NCBI GenBank assembly: GCA_965112735.1
Contig: OZ218955.1
Span: forward strand, 186,001 to 250,000
Direction of reading: 5' to 3'
Origin: Phaeosaccion multiseriatum
Taxonomy: Eukaryota > Ochrophyta, other classes
DNA: 64,000 nt
Positions 43,739 through 52,987 of the stretch are shown one piece after another. The position numbers and the translations under genes are program-made. How positions within the stretch are numbered: the first letter of the stretch is position 1; every line of letters starts with the position of its first letter. The notes beneath the pieces are model-generated. The model was given only the letters and a program-made list of their open reading frames with translations, had not been told where the DNA came from and made no database searches.

Positions 43739-44174
43739 GCGAGGGTCGAGAAGTCACAGGGCCAGGTACATGAGAGGGCACAGAGCTCCCCGAGGGGGTA
43801 TTTCTTGACTTCAGAGGCGAGCGGAAGCGACAGCCGTTGCCTGCATTATTACATACCCTTGCTTGGGCCTGCTCCTATCTCAAGTACCCAAGTGTGTAAA
43901 GATGTACAGATGTGTGCGTTCGGAGAGTCTGTTGGACAAACCTGTCCAGGATGGCAGTTGCGCAGCTGCCGATGCATGCCTATACCACATTGACTACAGC
44001 CCCTGCGCACTCGAACACAATACTTCCATTATGAATTAATAATTTTTTGGACGAAGTCCGCAAAGTGACCTGGGAGAAGCGCTACAGCATTAGCTCTTCG
44101 TGTAGCTCTTTGAGATGCCTACCGACACACTTCCTTTTCAGCGTTTCCGCAGGAGCACTCCCCTTGCCGCCCGA

Positions 44175-46548
44175 TCATTTGGGACGAAACTTGTGATAGA
44201 ACACTTTGTCTCTCCACGCGGTCTTGTCACAGATGGCGGTGCCATCGGAGAATAGCCCCACGGCGTTTGGCCAGAATCCCTGGTCCGCCCAGCGAGCCAC
44301 ATACGGGCCTGGGCGGTAGTTGACGAACTCCTGAGCAAAGTCCATCACCTCGGGCGAGGTGAAGTAGCCCAATGCTCCTCCCACGAAGTTGCCATACCAC
44401 ACAAAGTAGTTATCAGTTTCATCTCCCCAGTTGAACCACGGATGCGATTTCCGATAGTGCTTGGTCATGCGAGGCTCCTCTCTCGTACCCTCATTTACCC
44501 ACCACGTCTTGGGCCCTACGTGCTGGGCCTCACCTGCGGACGATTTGTCTCTCTCCGCCTTGTCGAGAATGGCCGGTAGCACCTGCCGCTCGCACCGCTC
44601 GCTCTCCACGTCCACCCGTGTCTTGACGAACTCTCTGAGCCCCGCCTGGCACTCGGCAGGATCCATCACCAGACTCGTGTGAAGAAAAACGTCCTCTCTT
44701 TCCGCCATGCCCCGAAACAAGTTCTCAGGAGGGGTAGTGAGAAAGCCGATGTCCGTGTCTATCTTGGCAAAGAAGTGAAAGAAGCGCAGCATCCCTTCCA
44801 TGGTGTGGAACATGTCGTACACGTACCAGGTGCACATTCGGGTGTACATAAACGGCGTCGAATAGCACTTCGGCGTGCGCCAGTCGGGGGGGAGGTCCTT
44901 GGGCGTTTCGAACCCGTCGCTGACGAAGGCCCACGGCATTGTCCGATGAGTCCAGGCCAGGATGAACAATGTCTCCCCCACGCCCCCCCCCGGGGCGTCA
45001 TATTGCACTGTGTAGGCCCGGTACTCGTTGTAGGCATCTGCGGCGGTGCACGATCAAACGCCATCGGCAGCTACATCAGCAGTAGCAGCAGCAGGAAGGT
45101 GCGAGAACAGCATGCGCTCCCACAGTGCATCATCATGACAGAGTCAGAACCAACACCCGCGGCGAACGAAGCACCAACATCAGCACCAACATCCGCGACG
45201 AACGAAGCGAGGCAACACGCAAGGCGAGCATGTCGAGTGACTCCGAAGGTGCTTCAGAGAAGCAGCTGAAAGAACACAGAGAGAGCGGGCCTGCCTCACC
45301 TCTCAGAAACACGCCGTCCTGCTCGGCACCACCCCCTCTCCCTTCGCCGTCGCACTGTGCTTCTCTGGAGGGAGGCACAACAAGCGACAACCACACACAC
45401 ACGTACGCACACATACATACGCACACATACAGGGGTGACAGGCGGTAGACGGAGCAGGCAAGGGCAGAGGGAGGGCAGGTGAAAGGGCAGAGAGAGGGTT
45501 TGCGTGTTTCCGTCAAAGCACACCCGTTGGCTGGGCCCGAAACAAAGTGCTGTCACCCTCCTTCGCTCACGCCACCCTACTGACTAGTCCGTAGTCCGTC
45601 CCTCCCTCTCCTCCTCACTATGTCGGCTCCCTCTCTCACTGCGTCCGTCCATCCGTCCCTCCCTCCCTCCCTTACCCTTTCCGTCTAAAGCATGCCATGG
45701 AAGCGGGCACGAGCCCTAGGAACTGCTCCAGGTCCCGCCTGTCTGTCTCCCGCTGTTCCAGCGGCATATCCTCGGGGTGGCGATCCATACTCAAGAGGAC
45801 AACGCCGCTGTCCCCAACAGAAGAGAAGAGGTGCGTCCCCCAGTCCGCCCATGAGACATTAAACCCTTTATGGGCGTTTTTGAGGTACTGCGTCGTCTGT
45901 GCGGCGGTGACGATCACTCCTTTGGCCTCTGCCGGCTCCACAGGACGCCTGTTGTTGTTATCATGGTTTGTTTTTGTTGATGATTCAGCGCATGTACGGC
46001 CGAGCACGACGCGATGCTGTCTGTTAGCCCACATAGGGTTCCTCCTCTCCCTCCCCACTCTTTCTGCGAGGCTTGTGCTCAGCAAACCCCTCCTCTTCGA
46101 CCCCTGACGCACTATCCGCTATCCGCTATCCGCTATCGCGCGCTATCCGCTATCGCCGGCGCCAGCCGATCCGCTATCCGCTATATCCGCTATAGCGCGC
46201 TTTCGAGAATGTGGGCGATAGCGCGTCAGGGGTCGATCCTCTCTAAACTCTCTGCTCCGACGCCGCCGCACCTGTTGGATGTGAAGCGGAGGGCTTTGCT
46301 CTTTGGGTCCGTCGCGGAGCAAAAGGGCTTATCGTCCGGAGTGAGCCCCAGGCTTTGGTCTGCCAAGACAAACTCCTTGCTCTTCCCTTGTTGCCGCCCG
46401 GACACGATCCACAGCTGCAGGAAACCGTGACGATTGAGAAGCAAGTAAGGGAAGGGTGGAGGGGGGGGATGCTCTGCGCCAGCACTTCTCGATAGGATGC
46501 AATTACCTCATCATCTCTAAATGGCTCCCGGTCCTGAGCATGCTCATC

Positions 46549-46590
<42 letters not shown>

Positions 46591-46810
46591 AATGACAGAG
46601 GACAGAGGGGGAGGGAGGGTGATGCTGGCGCAGCACTTCGAAGAGAGGATGGGCAGGATTGTCGCTTACCTCGTATCGTTTCTCATCTTCTCTCCCCTCC
46701 TCTTTTACCCGTCCTACCTCAGGGGAAGCAGGCTGTCGGGGCCATAACGCGATCGCTAGGATCGCTAAAAGAAAGCATGCGACAAATCCACTCAAGCGTG
46801 GGAGGCGCAT
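44175..46810 (-). CDS. Type II membrane protein, putative glycosyltransferase (copy A)
   Basis: Five exons (46810-46670, 46414-46272, 45948-45676, 45364-45300, 45037-44175) sum to 1485 nt, 494 residues, all in phase. Exon 1 gives MRLPRLSGFVACFLLAILAI, a short cytoplasmic tail and signal anchor. The rest is a luminal catalytic-like domain. The last exon holds FFHFFAKIDTDIGFL, whose D-T-D resembles the metal and sugar-nucleotide binding DXD motif. It also holds NFVGGALGYFTSPEVMDFAQ and ARWADQGFWPNAVG, which look like the acceptor-side W-x-D-Q region of many Golgi glycosyltransferases. I cannot name the GT family. An in-frame upstream Met at 46831 is an alternative start. The gene converges on the 3' end of the C2/SPIRAL2-like gene and is duplicated as copy B. 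Confidence 0.68.
46097..46236. mobile_element. TIR element, 140 bp, with 6-bp target duplication and proven empty site
   Basis: It begins TCGACCCCTGACGC and ends GCGTCAGGGGTCGA. TCCTCT occurs on both sides (46091-46096 and 46237-46242). The paralogous position in unit 2 (about 50316-50328, ACCCCTCCTCTCTAAAG) has a single TCCTCT and no element, so this is an insertion after the duplication or a loss from unit 2. The interior repeats CTATCCG doublets with a GCCGGCGCCAGCCG spacer. It lies in the second intron of glycosyltransferase copy A. Confidence 0.9.
46551..46589 (-). repeat. (CAG)n/(CTG)n trinucleotide run in the first intron of copy A
   Basis: About thirteen CTG units on the + strand. 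Unit 2 has only about four at 50632-50645, so the run has expanded or contracted since duplication. Confidence 0.88.
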
Positions 46811-46970
46811 ATCCTTCCTCCTTTCCCTCATGCCGGGCTGCTCGCTGAAGAAGAATATAAGAAAAAGATAAGTCGAGTTGCTGGAAGCAAGGTAAAGTGA
46901 GAAAGAAAAGAAAAAAATGGAGGAGGAGAAGGCCTTCCCTCTCTCGCGCTAGAATTCTCCAACCAGAACA

Positions 46971-47166
46971 TCGACCCCTGACGCGCTATCGCCCACATTC
47001 TCGATAGCGCGCTATCGGGCCCCGCGCTATCGGCCGCCGGCGGATAACGGATAGCGGATCGGCTGGCGCCGGCGATAGCGGATAGCGGATCGGCTGCCGG
47101 CGATAGCGGATAGCACGCCGGCTGGTGCTGGCGATAGCGGATAGCGGATAGTGCGTCAGGGGTGGT
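46971..47166. mobile_element. TIR element in opposite orientation at the duplication junction
   Basis: The left end TCGACCCCTGACGCGCTATC is the near-perfect reverse complement of the right end of the 46097 element. The right end GGATAGTGCGTCAGGGG matches that element's left end inverted, with the last four bases eroded. The interior is GGATAGC doublets separated by CGGCTGGCGCCGGC-type spacers. No target duplication is evident. It sits between the end of unit 1 and the start of unit 2. Confidence 0.82.
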
Positions 47167-47216
47167 TGTGTGTGATGTATTATAGAAGAACCGCAGCTAG
47201 CTGTGAAATGTCATCT

Positions 47217-47438
47217 ACAGCTTCACAGACGGCGACGACGACGACGACGAAGATGAAGACGAGGAGACACCGCCACCGCATGCGCCATTCCGAGGAGGGC
47301 GGACAGCACTCATCCTCTAGGGTGACAAGAAGAGCCGGCCGTGGCACTCGCACGCAAGGCACGCACGGCCACAAGGCTGAGCCTGAGGCCCTTCCCCGTG
47401 GCCGTCGCACAGTCGCACAGTCGCACAGTCGGCGCTGA
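47217..47438 (+). pseudogene. Duplicated 3' fragment of the C2/SPIRAL2-like gene
   Basis: This copies the last about 240 bases of the parent coding region, from the Asp-rich stretch to the identical tail QSHSRR and stop. Relative to 43346-43586 it lacks about 27 bases of the GAG run. No upstream exon is present, so it is a non-functional fragment. Confidence 0.88.
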
Positions 47439-48423
47439 CAGCTGCGCGGGTGGTTCCTCGCTTAGCCTCCGCAGTGCACTCAGCCACGCCGCAGTCAACC
47501 ACGCCGCAGTCAGTCACGCCAAGATCAGCCACGCCACGATCAGCCACGCCACGATCAGCCACGCCAAGATGAGTCACGCCAAGATCAGCGGCGAGGGTGG
47601 AGAGAGTCACAGGGCCAGGTACATGAGAGGGCACAGGGCTTCCCGAGGGGGTATTTATTGACTTAAGAGGCGAGCGGCGCGGTAGGAGCGTGCCTCGGTC
47701 CCGTGCATGCCTCGACGACAACTGATGCATTCAGGCCTCTCAAGGCCACTCAACTGAGGCTGCAAGAAAGGCGACTAAGGCCCTACAGCTTCATGCCCTG
47801 GAGCCCCCCCGGGTACCCGAAGGGAAGAAGGGACATGTAGAGACGACAATCGAAGGGGGGGGGGCGAAAGCGGCTGCAGCAGCGCAGCCTTGGAGGCGCG
47901 TTGAGAAGCGGAAGCGAGAGCCGTTGCCTCCATTTTCCCTTCCTTCGGCCTGCTCCTATCTGAAGTACCCAAGTGTGTAAAGATGTACAGATGTGTGCGT
48001 TCGGAGAGTCTGTTGGACAAACCTGTCCAGGATGGCAGTGGATGGCGGAGCGTAGCTGCCGATGCATGCCTTAAGGTACCACATAGAGTCTGTTCGACAA
48101 ACCTGTCCAGGATGGCAGCTGCGCATTGACGACAGCCCCAGCGGACTCCAACATTAATCATTTTAAAAAATCAATTTTATTTTATTTATTTGTTTCTCGA
48201 CTTGCGTAAGAATCGCGCTGACAAGTAGGGAAGGGAAAAAGCGATTGAAGCCGAAAGACTATGGATCGATAGGCATCTCAAAGAGCTACACGAAGAACTA
48301 TGCTGTAGCGCTTCTCCCAGCGTCAATTAGCTACATTTGTCCAACAAAATTACTTGGGGCGATTTGGGCGATTCGTACGCAAATCGAATGTTAAAAAACA
48401 AACAAAGGTCATTTGGGACGAGA

Positions 48424-50857
48424 CTAGTGATAGAACACTTTGTCCCTCCACGCGGTCTTGTCACAGATGGCGGTGCCGTCGGAGAATAGCCCCACGGCGT
48501 TTGGCCAGAATCCCTGGTCCGCCCAGCGAGCCACATACGGGCCTGGGCGGTAGTTGACGAACTCCTGAGCAAAGTCCATCACCTCCGGCGAGGTGAAGTA
48601 GCCCAATGCTCCTCCCACGAAGTTGCCATACCACACAAAGTAGTTATCAGTTTCATCTCCCCAGTTGAACCACGGATGCGATTTCCGATAGTGCTTGGTC
48701 ATGCGAGGCTCCTCTCTCGTACCCTCATTTACCCACCACGTCTTGGGCCCTACGTGCTGGGCCTCACCTGCGGACGATTTGTCTCTCTCCGCCTTGTCGA
48801 GAATGGCCGGTAGCACCTGCCGCTCGCACCGCTCGCTCTCCACGTCCACCCGTGTCTTGACGAACTCTCTGAGCCCCGCCTGGCACTCGGCAGGATCCAT
48901 CACCAGCCTCGTGTGAAGAAAAACGTCCTCTCTTTCCGCCATGCCCCGAAACAAGTTCTCGGGAGGGGTAGTGAGAAAGACAATGTCCGTGTCTATCTTG
49001 GCAAAGAAGTGAAAGAAGCGCAGCATCCCCTCCATGGTGTGGAACATGTCGTACACGTACCAGGTGCACATTCGGGTGTACATATAGGTCTCCGAAAAAC
49101 ATTTCTCCGTGCGCCAGTCGGGGGGGAGGTCCTTGGGCGTTTCGAACCCGTCGCTGACGAAGGCCCACGGCATTGTCCGATGAGTCCAGGCCACGATGAA
49201 CAGTGTCTCCCCCACGCCCCCCCCCGGGGCGTCATATTGCACTGTGTAGGCCCGGTACTCGTTGTAGGCATCTGCGGCGGTGCACGATCAAACGCCATCG
49301 GCAGCTACATCAGCAGTAGCAGCAGCAGGAAGGTGCGAGAACAGCATGCGCTCCCACAGTGCATCATCATGACAGAGTCAGAACCAACACCCGCGGCGAA
49401 CGAAGCACCAACATCAGCACCAACATCCGCGACGAACGAAGCGAGGCAACACGCAAGGCGAGCATGTCGAGTGACTCCGAAGGTGCTTCAGAGAATCAGC
49501 TGAAAGAACACAGAGAGAGCGGGCCTGCCTCACCTCTCAGAAACACGCCGTCCTGCTCGGCACCACCCCCTCTCCCTTCGCCGTCGCACTGTGCTTCTCT
49601 GGAGGGAGGCACAACAAGCGACAACCACACACACACGTACGCACACATACATACGCACACATACAGGGGTGACAGGCGGTAGACGGAGCAGGCAAGGGCA
49701 GAGGGAGGGCAGGTGAAAGGGCAGAGAGAGGGTTTGCGTGTTTCCGTCAAAGCACACCCGTTGGCTGGGCCCGAAACAAATTGCTGTCACCCTCCTTCGC
49801 TCACGCCGCCCTACTGACTAGTCCGTAGTCCGTCCCTCCCTCTCCTCCTCACTATGTCGGCTCCCTCTCTCACTGCGTCCGTCCGTCCGTCCGTCCCTCC
49901 CTCCCTTACCCTTTCCGTCTAAAGCATGCCATGGAAGCGGGCACGAGCCCTAGGAACTGCTCCAGGTCCCGCCTGTCTGTCTCCCGCTGTTCCAGCGGCA
50001 TATCCTCGGGGTGGCGATCCATACTCAAGAGGACAACGCCGCTGTCCCCAACAGAAGAGAAGAGGTGCGTCCCCCAGTCCGCCCATGAGACATTAAACTT
50101 TTTATGGGCGTTTTTGAGGTACTGCGTCGTCTGTGCGGCGATGACGATCACTCCTTTGGCCTCTGCCGGCTCCACAGGACGCCTGTTGTTGTTATTGTTT
50201 GTTTTTGTTGATTCAGCGCATGTACGGCCGAGCAAGACGCGACGCTGTCTGTTAGCCCACATAGGGTTCCTCCTCTCCCTCCCCACTCTTTCTGCGAGGC
50301 TTGTGGTCAGCAAACCCCTCCTCTCTAAAGTATCTGCTCCGACGCACCTGTTGGATGTGAAGCGGAGGGCTTTGCTCTTTGGGTCCGTCGCGGAGCAAAA
50401 GGGCTTATCGTTCGGAGTGAGCCCCAGGCTTTGGTCTGCCAAGACAAACTCCTTGCTCTTTCCTTGCCGCCCGGACACGATCCACAGCTGCAGGAAACCG
50501 CGACGATTGGGAGAAGCAGGTAAGGGAAGGGAGGAGGGAGGGGAATGCTCTGCGCCAGCACTTCTCGATAGGATGCAATTACCTCATCATCTCTAAATGG
50601 CTCCCGGTCATGAAGATGCTCCTCCTCCTCCTGCTGCTGCTGCTTTGTGACAGAGGACAGTGGGAAAGAGGGCGAGGGAGGGTGGATGTTGGCGCCAGCA
50701 CTTCGAAGAGAGGTTAAGCGCTCTCATCTTCTCTCCCCTCTTGTTGTACCCGTCCTACCTCAGGGGAAGCAGGCTGCCAGGTCCATAACGTGATCGCTAG
50801 GAACGCTAGAAGAAAGCATGCGACACATACACCTAAACGTAAGCGTGGGAGGCGCAT
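48424..50857 (-). CDS. Putative glycosyltransferase, copy B (possibly defective 5' end)
   Basis: Exons equivalent to copy A are 50487-50348, 50182-49910, 49598-49534 and 49271-48424; all keep splice sites and phase. The last exon stops four codons earlier (VFYH then TAG) than copy A. Exon 1 starts at 50857 with MRLPRLRLGVCVACFLLAFL, still a good membrane anchor. However, the GAG-GTAAGC donor used by copy A is deleted, and a small deletion brings a TGA into frame after 43 codons. An upstream GAG-GTAGGA in the same phase could serve instead, which would give about 475 residues. The DTD motif and W-x-D-Q region are intact. It is therefore either a working gene with a shifted donor or a young pseudogene. 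Confidence 0.55.
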
Positions 50858-50866
50858 ATACCTCCT

Positions 50867-51981
50867 TTTCCTCCCTCCCCCCCCCCCCCCCCCATCACCA
50901 ACTCTCCTACTTGACGGAGACTCGGTAGTGCACAGCTTGGGGGGGTATCTTCATTCTCTTCCAGACAAAGGCCACAACTCCTACTCTATGTGGAGAGCAC
51001 TCGGCTCCTTGCAGACGAAGTCAAGCACGTAGCTGTGGCGGTTCAATGGAAGGGGATATAATTGACTTAGGTATTCCCCTCCCCCCCCTAAAGGCTGGCT
51101 GCCAGGCTGGCTTTGGGGTTGCTATGACCTTGTCCATGCGTCTACTTCTATCCTATGTGGAGAACAACATGACTCTTTACAACGTCACGGAGGAGCGTGG
51201 CTGCTCCGAGAAAAAATCCCCTCAGGGGCCAAGCTCACTTTACTTTATGATGCCATCTGGGCTGCCTAACAGTAACGACTTAAACCGCCCCCAAGTTTTT
51301 TTTGCGCGTCAGTCTCCTCCGAGCGAAGCAAAGGTACGCAGTGGATGCCCGCAATTGTCATGTGCCGAATCTCCCGCTGAGGAAGGGAGGGGGGACGGTG
51401 CACGATTGAAGAACCAACAGTTGCACGAGTTGCAAGAGTTGACTCCAACGGCGGAGGGCCGTCGACCTCCCCCCCCATCAACAGGGGAGAACTCGCGCAA
51501 GGGCCGACATGCCCCTCCGCGCAAAGGGCGTGAGCCCCCCCCCCCGCATCTTCATTCTTTCGTCACTCTTTAGGAAAAAGGACACTCACTCCTTGGTCTT
51601 TACGTACGGCGGCTTGGGTTCCTCCGACGAGAGCACGAGGGCCCAAAGGTTGGCACATGCTGAGGTCGATACGGCGGATCAACATCAGATCTGAAGCTCA
51701 CTGGAGTATACGGAGCTTAGATACTGTTGCTGGTGCTCAGCCACCTACTGCTGCACGCACGTATCCTCGGGTACCTCGCAGGAGGTAAGGCAGAGTAGAG
51801 AGTTTGTACGGAGGGATTGTGACGCAAGCAACATATGTTTATAATACAAACATTGCCATTGCCTCTTCCCCTCCCTTCCCCTCCTACAACTGTGTAAGTC
51901 AAAAAATATATGGCCTCCTTCCAATCGTCTGCTTCAAGGTCGTGCCTTCCCCCTCCCCCATCAACTGCCATCCACGCCTCG
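50867..51981. other. Intergenic region, no convincing gene
   Basis: It begins with a poly-C tract (about 50877-50893). A + strand open frame at 51046-51573 has no recognisable domain. Two similar 30-base words (CTCTATGTGGAGAGCAC near 50979 and CCTATGTGGAGAACAAC near 51154) hint at a decayed repeat. There is also a poly-C stretch near 51535. Confidence 0.45.
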
Positions 51982-52955
51982 TCAGCTGTTGAAGAGCGCC
52001 CGATTCGCCGTTCGCTCCTTCCTGTTGACGAACCTCGCGGCGCCGCCTCCGTCAGCCCCCTGCGTCTCTCGCTGAATTCTCACTTGCAACTCCACCATTT
52101 TGAGAAACGCCTTTTGAGAAGGAAAGAGGGAGGAGGGAGGACAAGGACAATACTTTTAGTGCCACATAAGTTAAGGAGAGGGAGGGGCATGCTCCACCCG
52201 CCCGCCCCATCGCTCGAGGGCGCCCACACCCCCCTCCCCCCATCCACTGCCGTCCCCCACCTTCTTGAGCGCCCCGCTGATGGCCTCTCCCCGCTTGGTG
52301 TCAGGATCGAGGACTTTGGCAGCGTAGGCCACGCTCTCCAGCGTGCTAAGGCAGTGCGGAAAGGGCTCTCGCCGAAACTCATACTGAGAGGTGCCCGCAT
52401 CTGCAATCTGGACCTGATCATATATATATCGTATTATGCAATGAATTGCATTTTGTTTGGGGTGATTTGGGGAAAGGTTTTTTTGCAAATTCGTTGCGGG
52501 AGGAAGCACAGGGAGGCACCGCACACCCCGCAAAGAGGGGTGGGGTGGGTACGTGGTGTCGATGAGCGTCGGAAGGCAGAGAGGCCAGCGACGGACCAAA
52601 GCAAGGCCAGAGGGAGCAGTGAGGGCTGGGTGTCGGAAGCAACGTCTTCTCTTCTCTTGGCTGTGTCAACGGTCCTTGCCCGCTCCTCCTCCCTGACTGA
52701 CCGAAGGACCGCCGCTTGACCACCCCCCTTGCCTGCCCCCTTGCCTGCCCCTTTCCCTGCCCATATGCCTGCCCCTGCCCCTGCCCATATGCCTGCCTCT
52801 GACCCTGCCCTCTCCCTGCCCATACTCCTGCCCCTTCTCCTGCCCCCTCTCCTCACATGCCTTCTCCCTTCGATTGAGTCACGGCACTGCACTCACCAGG
52901 CTACACTGCTCCACAAGAAACGGGTTCCTCGCCAGGAGACTCTTCGCCTGGCTCC

Positions 52956-52987
<32 letters not shown>

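Larger units (their letters stand above)
43346..46815. repeat. Tandem segmental duplication, unit 1
   Basis: Starting at ACAGCTTCACAGACGG (43343 or so), the sequence is repeated directly from 47217. It spans the last codons of the C2/SPIRAL2-like gene, a 15-bp tandem array, and all exons of the glycosyltransferase-like gene. Homology ends near GTGGGAGGCGCATAT (about 46815 and 50860). Unit 1 alone carries the TIR element at 46097. Confidence 0.9.
47217..50866. repeat. Tandem segmental duplication, unit 2
   Basis: Second copy of the 43346-46815 segment, in direct orientation. It differs by an extra segment at about 47680-47905, an inverted block at 48270-48320, absence of the TIR element, and small deletions in the last intron and first exon of the glycosyltransferase-like gene. 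Confidence 0.9.

Noticed and set aside
51046-51573. + strand open frame of 175 residues
   Set aside because: No recognisable domain, biased codon content and poly-C segments; not supported as a gene.
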